Notes: generated by a model not told the origin, from the sequence alone. Shown: positions 17,801 through 27,065, counted from the stretch's first letter. The stretch is DNA of 64,000 bases from Salinibacterium amurskyense (GCF_002797685.1 NZ_PGFH01000001.1:1550001-1614000); one strand, 5' to 3'. A program made the numbers and translations.

Positions 17801-18816
17801 TGGCTAGCTTCTCTAAGTTTGGCAACGACCTCTACACCGGCGATGTCTCGATCAACTTCATCGGACGCCGCAAGGTTTGGTACGCCCTCGCGGCCGTGCT
17901 CCTTGCCGTCTCGATCATCGTTCCGGCGCTTCGTGGCGGTTACGTTTTCGGTATTGAGTTCACCGGTGGTTCGCAGTTCCAGATCGATTCCGTCGAAGCA
18001 CTCACCGACCCGGAGACGAGTGTTGAAGCTCAGAACCTCGCCACCGATACGGTCATCAGCGTCGTAAGCGATGCGGAGCCTAAGGTCACGGTCATCGGTA
18101 CAAGTTCGTTGCGCGTTCAGACCGAGCAACTCGAGACAGATGAGTCCAACCAGGTTCGTGATGCGCTTGCCGGAGCATTCAACGTTGACATTGACCTCGT
18201 CGCTGCATCGTTCGTTGGTCCGTCGTGGGGTGCTGACATCACTGGATCTGCCCTTCGCGCGCTCGTAGTGTTCATTGCTCTTGCCGCGATCATGATGGCG
18301 ATCTACTTCCGTACGTGGAAGATGTCGATCGCGGCGATGATCGCGCTACTGCACGACATCGTGATCACGGCGGGTGTTTATGGAATCTTTGGGTTCGAGA
18401 TCACGCCGTCCGCGGTAATCGGATTCCTCACTATTCTCGGGTTCTCGCTGTACGACACGGTCGTTGTGTTTGACAAGATTCGGGAAAATACGTCGGAAGA
18501 CGGCTCTGAATCCCGTCGTACCTTCGCCGAGTCCGTGAACCTTGCTGTCAACCAGACGCTCGTGCGTTCGATCAACACCGGAGTTGTCGCAGCTCTGCCC
18601 GTTGCCGCCATCCTCTTCATTGGCGCGTACGTTCTGGGTGCAGGAACGCTGCGCGACATCGCATTGGCGCTGTTCATCGGTATCGTCGTCGGCACTTACT
18701 CGACCATCTTCATCGCCGCTCCGCTGTACGCGCAGTTCCGTCAGAACGAGCCGGACATCCTCAGCCGCACGAAGCGACTGACGGCTGCTCGCGCCGCTGA
18801 CAAGGGCAACAAGTAA
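17800..18816 (+). CDS. secF: Protein translocase subunit SecF
   Basis: Partner of SecD in the export-assist complex. 338 residues: FIGRRKVWYALAAVLL first helix, GIEFTGGSQFQI (the SecF P1 start), then the helix bundle with SALRALVVFIALAAIMMAIYFRTW, LLHDIVITAGVY and GFSLYDTVVVFDKIRENT, which match the family. The charged tail ends in Arg/Lys. It starts in TGATGG at the secD stop. Confidence 0.96.
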   Translation: MASFSKFGNDLYTGDVSINFIGRRKVWYALAAVLLAVSIIVPALRGGYVFGIEFTGGSQFQIDSVEALTDPETSVEAQNLATDTVISVVSDAEPKVTVIGTSSLRVQTEQLETDESNQVRDALAGAFNVDIDLVAASFVGPSWGADITGSALRALVVFIALAAIMMAIYFRTWKMSIAAMIALLHDIVITAGVYGIFGFEITPSAVIGFLTILGFSLYDTVVVFDKIRENTSEDGSESRRTFAESVNLAVNQTLVRSINTGVVAALPVAAILFIGAYVLGAGTLRDIALALFIGIVVGTYSTIFIAAPLYAQFRQNEPDILSRTKRLTAARAADKGNK

Positions 18817-18903
18817 CCACGATGGGCGAACGGCAGTGTGTGCGTTCGCAGGCGGTTGAGTCCGCCCTGAGCTACTGTGTCTTCGCTCGTGCCCAACACG
18901 ACC

Positions 18904-18909
18904 TAGAAT
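18904..18909 (+). promoter_or_regulatory. -10 element upstream of rsh
   Basis: TAGAAT, 19 nt before the rsh ATG. The short leader includes a GGGGG/AGAGGG SD region, so this gene is leadered, unlike several neighbours. No convincing -35 was found. A 7-bp hairpin (GCGAACG/CGTTCGC, 18826-18849) follows secF without a T-run. Confidence 0.45.
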
Positions 18910-18928
18910 CAAACTAGGGGGTAGAGGG

Positions 18929-21175
18929 ATGAGCGAAGCGCAACAGTCATCAGCTTCTTTTCGTGCGCTACTTCCGCGCCTGTTCTCTCGAGCTCAGCCG
19001 GCAGGTTCTGTTGAAAAGCTCCTACGAACGGTAAAGACGAGCCATCCGAAGGCGAATCTTGCGCTTATCGAGCGTGCCTACGCGGCTGCTTTTCGGGCCC
19101 ACGATGGCCAGAAGCGTAAGAGCGGCGAGCCGTACATCACTCATCCGATCGCTGTTGCGCAGATTCTTGCGGAGCTGGGAATCGGTGAGAAAACTATCGC
19201 GGCAGCGCTTCTGCACGACACCGTAGAAGACACGGCCTACTCGCTCGACGAGCTCCGCCTCGAGTTCGGCGATGAGATCGCGATGCTCGTGGATGGCGTG
19301 ACGAAACTCGACAAGGTCAAGTACGGCGACAGCGCCCAAGCTGAAACTGTACGAAAGATGATCGTCGCGATGTCGAAGGACATCCGCGTGCTGGTGATCA
19401 AGCTTGCCGACCGCCTCCACAATGCGCGCACGTGGGGCTTCGTTCCTCGTGAGTCCGCATCGCGCAAGGCGCAAGAGACTCTAGAGATTTACGCGCCGCT
19501 CGCGCACCGTCTCGGTATTCAAGCGATCAAGCTTGAACTCGAAGATCTTTCTTTCGCAGTGCTGCACCCAAAAATCTACGTCGAGATTGAGAGTCTCGTC
19601 ACCAAACGGACTCCACAGCGCGACGAGTTCGTCAAGCAAGTGATTGCCTCTGTGAAGGACGACCTCCGCACCTCTCGCATTAAGGGTGCGGTCGCGGGGC
19701 GTCCGAAGCAGTACTACTCGATCTACCAAAAGATGATCGTGCGCGGTCGTGAGTTCGATGAGATCTATGACCTCGTAGGCATCCGGGTTCTGGTCAATTC
19801 TGTGCGCGATTGCTATGCCGTGCTCGGCTCCATTCACGCCCGTTGGAACCCGATTCCTGGTCGTTTCAAGGATTACATCGCGACTCCGAAGTTCAATCTC
19901 TATCAATCGCTTCACACCACCGTTATTGGTCCGCAGGGCCGTGCTGTAGAAATCCAGATTCGTACGAATGAAATGCACCACCGCGCTGAGTTCGGTGTGG
20001 CGGCGCACTGGAAGTACAAGGACCGCGCGGCGGGCAAAGCAGTCGAGTCCGGCCCCGCTGACAACGACATGGCGTGGCTCGCGCACATCACCGACTGGCA
20101 AGCGGAGACCTCTGACCCGAGCGAGTTCCTCGAATCTCTGCGGTTCGAAATCGGCGCAAAAGAGGTGTACGTTTTCACGCCACAGGGCAAGGTTATTGGT
20201 CTGCCGGCGGGCGCAACTCCCGTTGACTTCGCGTATGCCGTGCACACCGAAATCGGTCACCGCACCATGGGCGCTAAAGTCAACGGTCGGCTCGTGCCGT
20301 TGGAGACTGCCCTGACGAGTGGCGATTCCGTGGAAGTGTTCACTTCGAAGAGTCCGGATGCTGCGCCTAGCCAAGACTGGCTAGGTTTCGTCAAAAGCAC
20401 CCGAGCTCGCAACAAGATTCGAGCGTGGTTCACCAAGGAACGCCGCGACGAAGCTATTGAGCAGGGTAAAGACGCGATTGCTCGTGCCATGCGCAAGCAA
20501 AACATGCCGCTTCAAAAGCTCATGAGCCAGGAGTCGTTCGCTGAGCTCGCTGCGACGATGCGGTACGAAGACGTCTCGGCGCTGTACGCCGCAGTCGGCG
20601 AAGGCCACATCTCGACGCAGTCAGTCATCGAGAAGCTAGTGGGATCGCTCAGCAGCGGCACTGAGGAAGACGAGGGGGAGCTGTCCTTCCCCGCGGCGGG
20701 CAAGCTGCGCCCTTACAAGCACTCCGACTCTGGAATCCTTGTTCGTGGTGCGCCCGACATTCTGGTCAAGCTCGCGCGTTGCTGCACTCCGGTTCCCGGT
20801 GACGGCGTTGTCGGCTTCATCACTCGCGGTGCGGGTGTCTCGGTGCACCGTGACGACTGTAAGAACGTGCAGTCGCTCCTAGACGAACCCGAGCGCATGA
20901 TCGACGTCGAATGGGCACCGACATCCAAAAGTCTCTTCTTGGTTCAGATTCAGGTTGAAGCGCTCGACCGCGCTGGCTTGCTATCTGACATCACCAAGGT
21001 GCTCAGCGAAACGCACGTCAATATCCTGTCAGCGACAGTGAACACCTCGACGGCTCGGCTTGCGATCAGCAAGTTCGTGTTCGAGATGGGGGATACGACG
21101 CACCTCGACCGTGTGCTCAACGCGGTACGTCGCGTGGATGCTGTCTACGACGTTTACCGCGTCAACAGCGGCTAA
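18929..21175 (+). CDS. rsh: Bifunctional (p)ppGpp synthetase/hydrolase (Rsh)
   Basis: Makes and degrades (p)ppGpp to control the stringent response. 748 residues, the normal length of actinobacterial RelA/Rsh. Domains in order: HD hydrolase (about 50-200) with intact THPIAVAQIL and HDTVEDT (His96-Asp97), synthetase (about 240-360) with RPKQYYSIYQKM, DLVGIRVLV, FKDYIATPKFNLYQSLHT and EIQIRT, then TGS (about 410-470, VYVFTPQGKVIGLPAGATPVDFAYAVH), a Zn-finger/CC region with ARCCTPVPGD, and a C-terminal ACT domain. Both catalytic halves look functional. A GGGGGTAGAGGG region precedes the ATG. Confidence 0.96.
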   Translation: MSEAQQSSASFRALLPRLFSRAQPAGSVEKLLRTVKTSHPKANLALIERAYAAAFRAHDGQKRKSGEPYITHPIAVAQILAELGIGEKTIAAALLHDTVEDTAYSLDELRLEFGDEIAMLVDGVTKLDKVKYGDSAQAETVRKMIVAMSKDIRVLVIKLADRLHNARTWGFVPRESASRKAQETLEIYAPLAHRLGIQAIKLELEDLSFAVLHPKIYVEIESLVTKRTPQRDEFVKQVIASVKDDLRTSRIKGAVAGRPKQYYSIYQKMIVRGREFDEIYDLVGIRVLVNSVRDCYAVLGSIHARWNPIPGRFKDYIATPKFNLYQSLHTTVIGPQGRAVEIQIRTNEMHHRAEFGVAAHWKYKDRAAGKAVESGPADNDMAWLAHITDWQAETSDPSEFLESLRFEIGAKEVYVFTPQGKVIGLPAGATPVDFAYAVHTEIGHRTMGAKVNGRLVPLETALTSGDSVEVFTSKSPDAAPSQDWLGFVKSTRARNKIRAWFTKERRDEAIEQGKDAIARAMRKQNMPLQKLMSQESFAELAATMRYEDVSALYAAVGEGHISTQSVIEKLVGSLSSGTEEDEGELSFPAAGKLRPYKHSDSGILVRGAPDILVKLARCCTPVPGDGVVGFITRGAGVSVHRDDCKNVQSLLDEPERMIDVEWAPTSKSLFLVQIQVEALDRAGLLSDITKVLSETHVNILSATVNTSTARLAISKFVFEMGDTTHLDRVLNAVRRVDAVYDVYRVNSG

Positions 21176-21182
21176 GAGGCTG

Positions 21183-21746
21183 TCACGCCGCGGTCGCGGG
21201 TTTGCCCAACGCGGTTAGTCGCTCGAGTGCAACGCGCTTTTGGGGCAAGTTTCGGCGTGCGTTCAGAACGGTAGCGCATTCCTCGTATCCGAAGCCGCCG
21301 TCCGCCATCAGGGTGCTGACCGCGGCTCTCTCACGAGGACCAAAGGGTTCGCTGAAGCGCGCAATATCGAGCACCGTTCGTAATCGTGACGTCACGCTGA
21401 CGCCAGAGACCGTATCGATATCATCCGCGCCGATAACCACTTCTCGTACTACGGCGTTGAGGGTGCCGTGCGGCCGCGTACGAGCACCGATAGCGACGCA
21501 CAACTCGTAGCGCACCGGGGGATTGAGCGTGGCCGCCCATACCCATGCTGCGGTCATCCGCTCTGCGATGATTCGGGGATCGAGAACCACAGCCAGAGCA
21601 CGCGCACGCAAGTGAATGGTGTCGAACTCGTCTATTGGGCAGAAGCAGCTGTCTAGCGGGTACAGCTCGCCATCGAGAGCTGCACACTGCAGCTCTGCCA
21701 GAGGTAAGTCGTGCGCGCTGAGTACGGGAGGCAGTCGAGGTGTCAT
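21183..21746 (-). CDS. AbiEi-antitoxin-like / DUF559-neighbour hypothetical protein (orphan)
   Basis: 187 residues. The middle and C-terminal parts show IIAERMTAAWVWAATL, a basic ELCV segment and VTSRLRTVLDIARF. This last follows the VTSxxRTxLDxA pattern of AbiEi-type proteins and related DUF559-associated proteins that are abundant in Micrococcales. No AbiEii-like nucleotidyltransferase toxin is next to it, so a functional toxin-antitoxin pair is not supported here. It ends 8 bp from the rsh stop on the opposite strand, and ATG 21746 is preceded by TGAGGT. Function unknown. Confidence 0.55.
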   Translation of the reverse strand: MTPRLPPVLSAHDLPLAELQCAALDGELYPLDSCFCPIDEFDTIHLRARALAVVLDPRIIAERMTAAWVWAATLNPPVRYELCVAIGARTRPHGTLNAVVREVVIGADDIDTVSGVSVTSRLRTVLDIARFSEPFGPRERAAVSTLMADGGFGYEECATVLNARRNLPQKRVALERLTALGKPATAA

Positions 21747-21828
21747 ACCTCAATGGTGCGTCCCACAACGACTGCTCAGGCACCCAGAGTCTGGTTCAGT
21801 GGAGAACCAGAACCCTGTGGACAGATGG

Positions 21829-23058
21829 TTACTTGAGGGCGCCCAGCCATGCCTTGCGGGCATCGAGAGCATCCTGCGCGGCCGCGATCTTTTTCGCATC
21901 CTTCGTGGCCTGAGCTTCTGCCAGTTCAGCTTCAAGCTTCTGAATCGCTTCGTTGAGCTGGCCCAGGAAACCCTCGGAGCGCTCTTGGCGCTCGGGGTTG
22001 TTCTTGTTCCAGTGATCTTCATCGAGCTTACGAACGGCCGCCTCGACCTTGCGCAGCCGATCCTCAGCTACCTTGATCTTGTCGCGAGGAACCTTGCCAA
22101 TTTCGTCCCAGCGCTTCTGGATGGAGAACAGCGCCTTCTTGGCCTGTGCCCGGTCCGTAGCGGTGAGCAGCGGTTCGGCTTCCTCAAGAAGCGCCTTCTT
22201 CAGTTCCCAGTTAGCGGTGAACTCGACGTTGTCTTGTGCATCAATCTCAGACTTAGCCGAGTAGAGAACGTCTCCGGCCTGCTTGAACTTGGCCCACAAG
22301 GCGTCGTCGAACTTCTTGCCTGCGCGGCCTGCGGCCTTCCACTGGTCGAGCAAGCGGCGATAAGTCGGGATGCCGTCGGCGCCCTGAGCGACGAGTGCCT
22401 CGGCCTGATCAACAAGCGCTTGCTTGTCGGCACGGGCCTTTTTGTGTGCAGAGTCAAGCTCGGCAAAGAATGCGCGACGGTGTGTGTCAATAGTGCTGCG
22501 AGCAGCACGGAATCGCTTCCACAGCTCGTTGGCCTCGTTCTTGGGCAGGCGCGGGCCATCTGTCTGATGTGCCTTCCAGCGCGCAAAGATGTCATCCATC
22601 TGAGCAGTAACTTGCTTCCACTGAGCCTTGGCGGGATCGGCGGCCGCAAGCGTTTCGGCTTCGACTACGAGAGCGGTGCGTACGGTGATCGCTTCAGCAA
22701 GCGCGGCCTTCGCTTCTTCGCTCTGCTTCTCCGTCAGCTTCGAGACGGAACCACCGAGGGCTTCGACGCGAGTGTGAAGAGCAGCCAGGTCGCCGACGGC
22801 GTTGGCTGTGCTGATGGACTCCTTGAGAGCCTTGATGGCCTTAGCGACGTCAGACGCCGGAGCGCCGTTCTTGACCCGCTGCTCGAGCAGGGTCACCTGA
22901 CCGGCCAGCTCGTGGTACTTGCGGGTGAAGTAGGCCAGGGCCTCTTCGGGAGTTCCGTCGGGGTATTGACCGACGGCACGTTCGCCAGTGGCCTCTCGGA
23001 CGAAAACGGTACCCGTCTCGTCGACGTGTCCCCACTCGTTCTGCTCTTGTGTAGCCAA
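21829..23058 (-). CDS. DUF349 domain protein
   Basis: 409 residues, almost entirely helical and highly charged, with repeated Trp-containing units typical of DUF349 (for example QWKQVTAQMDDIFARWKAH, LLDQWKAAGRAGKKFDDALW and IQKRWDEIGKVPRDKI). An N-terminal part reads WGHVDETGTVFVREATGERAVG. The protein likely forms extended coiled coils; function is unknown. TTG at 23058 is used as start because AAGGTG lies at SD distance and conservation begins there. A 498-codon open frame on the opposite strand is an antisense shadow. Confidence 0.82.
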   Translation of the reverse strand: MATQEQNEWGHVDETGTVFVREATGERAVGQYPDGTPEEALAYFTRKYHELAGQVTLLEQRVKNGAPASDVAKAIKALKESISTANAVGDLAALHTRVEALGGSVSKLTEKQSEEAKAALAEAITVRTALVVEAETLAAADPAKAQWKQVTAQMDDIFARWKAHQTDGPRLPKNEANELWKRFRAARSTIDTHRRAFFAELDSAHKKARADKQALVDQAEALVAQGADGIPTYRRLLDQWKAAGRAGKKFDDALWAKFKQAGDVLYSAKSEIDAQDNVEFTANWELKKALLEEAEPLLTATDRAQAKKALFSIQKRWDEIGKVPRDKIKVAEDRLRKVEAAVRKLDEDHWNKNNPERQERSEGFLGQLNEAIQKLEAELAEAQATKDAKKIAAAQDALDARKAWLGALK

Positions 23059-23141
23059 TTACTTCACCTTGCTGCTTGTGCCGGAAGTCGCTGCCGGGTT
23101 ACCCAAGCTTAGGACAACCACGCTATCGGTCGCTGACGCTG

Positions 23142-23936
23142 TTACTGGATCGTGAAGCCCGTGATGCTTGTGGCAATCATCGGTGCTCCGTCTTGGGCAT
23201 CATCCACAATGCCGCCAGCGACGATCTCTGATTGGAGAGCGTCGAGCCCTGAGGTGACCTGGCCGACGATGCTGTAACCGCCGGCGGTGTCATCAGGAAT
23301 GATCGCATCGTTGTAGACGATGAAGAACTGGCGCCCGTTGGAGAACGCGTCGTCTCCGGTGCGAGCGATGGCGATGGTGCCGGCAGGATAGAACCCGCCG
23401 ACTCCCGCGTTTTCGATGGGGCCGTATGCGTAGTTCGGGTCGCTAGCGCCAGTGCCATCGAGAGAACCGCACTGGATGAGGCCGGCAGTTTCGGTGTCGA
23501 CCATGCGGTGGCAGGTGGTGCCTTCGTAGTAGCCAGAGGCGGCGGAATCGATGATGGACGATACGGCCTGGGGTGCGGCGGCTCCATCGAGTTCGACACC
23601 GAGAACGACATCGTTCAACGTCAGTTCGCCGGTCCACGTACGCGCTTCGGCGAGGGCGAGATCGGGAACGTCGCCAACATTGCCGGGTTCGGTCGCCTCG
23701 GCTTCAGGGGTGAACGACGGGGCGGGCTCTGGCATACCGGGGCCCGAAGAGAAGTAGAAGACCTGAGCAGTTGCGACGAGAGCGATGATGACGAGACCCA
23801 CGCCGACAGCGAGCACGTTGTCGCGCTTGCGTCGTGCGATGGTGGCTTCGTGAACCGAAGCACGAGCCGTGTACTGGCGCAGTCGTTCCCGAGCTTCTCG
23901 TTGCTCGCGTGAATGCTTCTTGCTGGATGCCACCAT
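23142..23936 (-). CDS. Membrane-anchored cyclophilin-type peptidyl-prolyl isomerase
   Basis: 264 residues: basic N-terminus with many Arg/Lys (1-40), one transmembrane helix (about 42-65), a Pro/Glu linker, then a cyclophilin fold outside the membrane. Active-site positions are partly kept: CHRM holds the catalytic Arg but with Cys for Phe before it, the Gln of LIQCGS is present, and GRQFFI matches the QFF block. The Trp and His near the C-terminal part of the site are not obvious (AGGYSIVGQV). Activity may thus be reduced. An AAGGAG site precedes the ATG. Confidence 0.85.
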   Translation of the reverse strand: MVASSKKHSREQREARERLRQYTARASVHEATIARRKRDNVLAVGVGLVIIALVATAQVFYFSSGPGMPEPAPSFTPEAEATEPGNVGDVPDLALAEARTWTGELTLNDVVLGVELDGAAAPQAVSSIIDSAASGYYEGTTCHRMVDTETAGLIQCGSLDGTGASDPNYAYGPIENAGVGGFYPAGTIAIARTGDDAFSNGRQFFIVYNDAIIPDDTAGGYSIVGQVTSGLDALQSEIVAGGIVDDAQDGAPMIATSITGFTIQ

Positions 23937-24076
23937 TACTCCTTGAAGAATCGCGGATTTCGCCGCTGTCGTAGGAACGCCACAATGAACCTTACGGTCT
24001 GGTGGGAACCACGACCAAACGCCACGACGAGCGGGCGTAATGAGGGCGTGCTGTGCGGATGGTCGGTGCAGCCGAT

Positions 24077-24082
24077 TACGAT
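24077..24082 (+). promoter_or_regulatory. -10 element of leaderless rarA promoter
   Basis: TACGAT, then six bases TGCCTT, then ATG 24089. The rest of the gap between the divergent cyclophilin and rarA (23937-24076) shows no gene. Confidence 0.55.
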
Positions 24083-24088
24083 TGCCTT

Positions 24089-25420
24089 ATGGACGGTTCC
24101 GCAACTCTGCACAGCGGAGCAACACCTCTCGCAGTGCGCATGCGGCCGCTCACTATTGACGAGATAGTCGGTCAAAAGCATTTGCTGCAGCGCGGATCAC
24201 CGCTCATGCGCTTGGCTTCGGATGCCGAGGGCAGCCATGGTTCGGCATCCATTATTCTCTGGGGCCCGCCTGGCACGGGCAAGACCACCATCGCAAAGGC
24301 CATCGCTCGCGGATCGCAGCGCAAGTTCGTCGAGCTCTCTGCTGTAACCGCTGGCGTCAAGGATGTTCGCCAGACCATGGAGGAGGCGTTGACCGCTCGC
24401 GACCTTTATGGCGTTTCGACGGTGTTATTCCTTGACGAGATTCACCGTTTCACCAAGGCGCAACAGGATGCGTTGCTTCCCGGGGTCGAAAATGGCTGGG
24501 TCATTCTTATTGCAGCCACTACCGAGAACCCGTCGTTCTCCGTGATTTCTCCTTTGCTGTCGCGCTCGTTGCTCCTGACGCTCAACCAGCTCGACGACAC
24601 CGATCTCGGAGAACTCGTCGACCGCGCCGTCAGCGACCCCCGCGGGCTCAAAGACGCTGTTGTGCTCGACCCCGAGGCTCGCGCACTGCTTATCCGGCTG
24701 TCGTCGGGCGACGCGCGCCGAGTCTTGACTGCGCTTGAAGCATCCGCAGTCTCGGCCGCTAACGACGATGACGCGGCCTCACCCGCCGTGGTGACGGCTG
24801 AACATGTCGCCAACGCGGTCGATAGAGCTTTGTTGCGCTACGACAGGCAAGGCGACGAGCACTACGACGTGATTAGCGCCTTCATCAAGTCCGTCCGAGG
24901 TTCGGACGTTGACGCGGCGCTGCACTATTTGGCTCGCATGATTGAAGCGGGGGAGGATCCTCGCTTTATCGCGCGCCGCGTGATCATTAGCGCTGCTGAA
25001 GACGTGGGCGTTGCTGACCCGCAGGCGCTCGTCATCGCGGTCGCTGCCGCCGACGCCGTGCAGCTCATCGGCATGCCCGAGGGCCGCATTCCGCTAGCCG
25101 AGGCTGTGGTCTATCTAGCGACAGCGCCGAAGTCCAACGCTGCTTACTCCGCTCTGGATGCCGCGATCGCCGATGTGCGCGCCGGCAAGATCGGTCGAGT
25201 TCCGAAGCCTCTTCGTGACGCGCACTATCCCGGGGCGAAGCGTCTCGGGCATGGAAAGGGCTATCGCTATTCCCACGATTCCGAGTTCGGAGTGGTGAAG
25301 CAGCAGTATCTCCCCGACGTGCTGAAAGGTACGGAGTATTACACGCCGACGAACAACGGCAACGAGCGTGAAGTGTCGGCGCGCTTGGCCAAACTGCGCG
25401 AGATTATTCGCGGCGAGTGA
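24089..25420 (+). CDS. rarA: Replication-associated recombination protein A (RarA/MgsA)
   Basis: AAA+ ATPase related to RuvB and clamp loaders that acts at stalled forks. 443 residues from ATG 24089, which is selected by the -10 geometry over the upstream in-frame GTG at 24053. Walker [10 protein letters not shown] (59-67), Walker [11 protein letters not shown], and sensor/Arg-finger region [18 protein letters not shown]. The C-terminal tetramerisation region has [35 protein letters not shown], a family hallmark. It stands alone, upstream of rpsD. Confidence 0.95.
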   Translation: MDGSATLHSGATPLAVRMRPLTIDEIVGQKHLLQRGSPLMRLASDAEGSHGSASIILWGPPGTGKTTIAKAIARGSQRKFVELSAVTAGVKDVRQTMEEALTARDLYGVSTVLFLDEIHRFTKAQQDALLPGVENGWVILIAATTENPSFSVISPLLSRSLLLTLNQLDDTDLGELVDRAVSDPRGLKDAVVLDPEARALLIRLSSGDARRVLTALEASAVSAANDDDAASPAVVTAEHVANAVDRALLRYDRQGDEHYDVISAFIKSVRGSDVDAALHYLARMIEAGEDPRFIARRVIISAAEDVGVADPQALVIAVAAADAVQLIGMPEGRIPLAEAVVYLATAPKSNAAYSALDAAIADVRAGKIGRVPKPLRDAHYPGAKRLGHGKGYRYSHDSEFGVVKQQYLPDVLKGTEYYTPTNNGNEREVSARLAKLREIIRGE

Positions 25421-25481
25421 TCTAGCGAGACGCCGTGCGGTTGAGGCGTGGCGATTCGTCGCTTGGCAGAGCTCGGCGTGG

Positions 25482-25673
25482 TAGAGTTATGCGTCCCAAC
25501 GATACGGTTTCGGCGCGCGGCTGCAATGAAATCGAATATCGCGGAACACAGGTCTGTAGCCGACCAGGTTCCCTAGGGTCATCCCTCTTCTTTCGTCTGG
25601 TGTGTTGTGCACGCGCGTTCGCGTGCGAGTGATCACCAGATTGTTCTTACTTGAATCAATCGAAAAGGATCCT
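25482..25673 (+). promoter_or_regulatory. Structured 5' leader of rpsD
   Basis: TAGAGT (25482-25487) is a likely -10, giving a leader of about 180 nt. Within it TCTGGTG (25596-25602) pairs with CACCAGA (25634-25640), enclosing an inner perfect 7-bp hairpin GCACGCG/CGCGTGC with loop CGTT (25609-25626). A T-rich stretch follows, 25 nt before the SD. S4 autoregulates through leader RNA in other bacteria; here that is an inference. Confidence 0.55.
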
Positions 25674-26303
25674 GTGTCTACTAAGTCACGTACCCGTAGC
25701 AAGACTCGCCTTTCGCGCGCACTGGGCATCGCCCTCACGCCGAAGGCAGCTAAGTACCTCGAAAAGCGCCCCTACGCTCCCGGTGAGCACGGCCGCACCA
25801 AGCGCAAGCAGGACAGCGACTACGCTGTTCGTCTTCGCGAGAAGCAGCGCCTACGTGCCCAGTACGGCATCCGCGAAGCTCAGCTGAAGATTCAGTTCGA
25901 GGAAGCTCGCAAGACTGCTGGCCTCACCGGTGAGAACTTGGTTGAGCAGCTTGAAATGCGTCTCGACGCACTGCTCGTTCGTTCGGCGATCGCTCGTACG
26001 ACCGCTCAGGCTCGCCAGATGATCGTTCACCGCCACATCTTGGTTGACGGCCAGCTCGTTGACCGTCCGTCGTTCCGCGTCAAGCCCGGGCAGCTCATGC
26101 ACGTCAAGGCTCGCAGCGAAGGCATGGAAATTTTCCAGGTCGCCGCAGCAGGCGGACACGTTGATGTTCTTCCCAAGACCCCCGGCTACCTCGAGGTAGA
26201 AATCGACAAGCTGCAGGCACGTCTCGTACGTCGCCCGAAGCGCGCCGAGGTTCCTGTGACCTGTGAAGTTCAGCTCGTTGTTGAGTACTACGCAGCACGC
26301 TAA
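25674..26303 (+). CDS. rpsD: 30S ribosomal protein S4
   Basis: Primary 16S rRNA-binding protein of the small subunit body. 209 residues from GTG 25674, with AAAAGGA 5 nt before it. The frame is open further upstream, but homology starts at MSTKSRTRSKTRLSRALG. The S4 domain (about 98-165) includes EMRLDALLVRSAIARTTAQARQMIVHRHILVDGQ and RVKPGQ. Monocistronic: own promoter and a strong terminator. The N-terminus lacks the Cys zinc-knuckle form of S4. Confidence 0.96.
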   Translation: MSTKSRTRSKTRLSRALGIALTPKAAKYLEKRPYAPGEHGRTKRKQDSDYAVRLREKQRLRAQYGIREAQLKIQFEEARKTAGLTGENLVEQLEMRLDALLVRSAIARTTAQARQMIVHRHILVDGQLVDRPSFRVKPGQLMHVKARSEGMEIFQVAAAGGHVDVLPKTPGYLEVEIDKLQARLVRRPKRAEVPVTCEVQLVVEYYAAR

Positions 26304-26312
26304 CTAGCGAAA

Positions 26313-26352
26313 GAAAGGGCCGGAGCATTTGCTCCGGCCCTTTCTCGTTTTC
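26313..26352 (+). terminator. Intrinsic terminator of rpsD
   Basis: A perfect 14-bp stem (26313-26326 with 26331-26344, GAAAGGGCCGGAGC and complement), ATTT loop, then TCG and five T. Confidence 0.93.
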
Positions 26353-26420
26353 CGGCGCCGTTCGATGCCAATGTCGAATAGCGTGTACATGTACATTTCT
26401 TCAGAGTGATCGGAGTAGTC

Positions 26421-26783
26421 ATGACTGGCGGAGATATCGCAGGGCTCATCGCGGCCGGAGTGTTCGCAATATTGGTCGGGTTGCTGGCCGTGCCACTGCT
26501 GAAGTTGGGCAAAGTGTTCGATGAGACGAGCACAGCCATTCGCGGCGTGAGCGACAACCTTGACCCAATGCTGACCGAAGCGACAACGACGATCTCAGAA
26601 ACCAATCGACAGATCGCTCGGGTCGACGCGATCACGCGCAACGTGGAAGAAACGACGGGCAACATCTCAGCCCTGGTGGCTCTCGGCGCGGCCACGGTTG
26701 GTGGCCCTCTGATCAAGATCGCGGGCTTTAGCGCCGGCGTTCGTGCTGCTGTTCTGGGTCTTCGCCCTAAGAGCCGCCGCTGA
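26421..26783 (+). CDS. DUF948 domain protein
   Basis: 120 residues: one N-terminal helix (MTGGDIAGLIAAGVFAILVGLLAVPLLKLG), then a helical region that fits DUF948 (methyl-accepting-like coiled coil, TSTAIRGVSDNLDPMLTEA...) and a basic tail. ATG 26421 is preceded by CGGAG at SD distance; an in-frame GTG at 26406 is less likely. It precedes a small YtxH-like gene, an arrangement common before alaS in actinobacteria. Role unknown, probably envelope-related. Confidence 0.75.
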   Translation: MTGGDIAGLIAAGVFAILVGLLAVPLLKLGKVFDETSTAIRGVSDNLDPMLTEATTTISETNRQIARVDAITRNVEETTGNISALVALGAATVGGPLIKIAGFSAGVRAAVLGLRPKSRR

Positions 26784-26840
26784 GCCCGCTCGACCACCTA
26801 AACTAATACGGTTCGTGTATCCCCAATCTGAAGGAGAAAT

Positions 26841-27065
26841 ATGAAAGGCGCAGTCCTTTTCGTCGCAGGAATTGCCGTCGGGTTCGTGGCAGCACATCAA
26901 GTAGCCAAGACTCCAGAGGGAAAGCAGTTCTTCTCAGATGTTGACTCCAAGGCTCGCGAGTTCACCAGTGCCGTCGTTGATGGCTACCGTGAGCGCGAAG
27001 CAGAGCTTCGTGATGCCGTAGCGGATGTCGAAGAAGCGGTTTCCGAATTCACGAAGCGTTCTTAG
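26841..27065 (+). CDS. Small YtxH-like membrane protein
   Basis: 74 residues: a short N-terminal helix (KGAVLFVAGIAVGFVAAHQ) and a charged helical C-terminus (KAREFTSAVVDGYREREAELRDAVADVEEAV). The pattern matches YtxH/general stress-type small proteins. AAGGAG lies 6 nt before the ATG, and a possible -10 (TAAACT, 26799-26804) precedes it. Probably a conserved partner of the upstream DUF948 protein; function unknown. Confidence 0.7.
   Translation: MKGAVLFVAGIAVGFVAAHQVAKTPEGKQFFSDVDSKAREFTSAVVDGYREREAELRDAVADVEEAVSEFTKRS

Noticed and set aside
21183-21746. Complete AbiE-type toxin-antitoxin locus
   Set aside because: Only the antitoxin-like gene is present; the next gene on the same strand is a DUF349 protein, not an AbiEii nucleotidyltransferase.
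21616-23112. Open frame of 498 codons on the plus strand
   Set aside because: It is antisense to the DUF349 gene, shows the low-complexity Leu/Arg/Gly composition of a high-GC shadow frame, matches no family and has no ribosome site.
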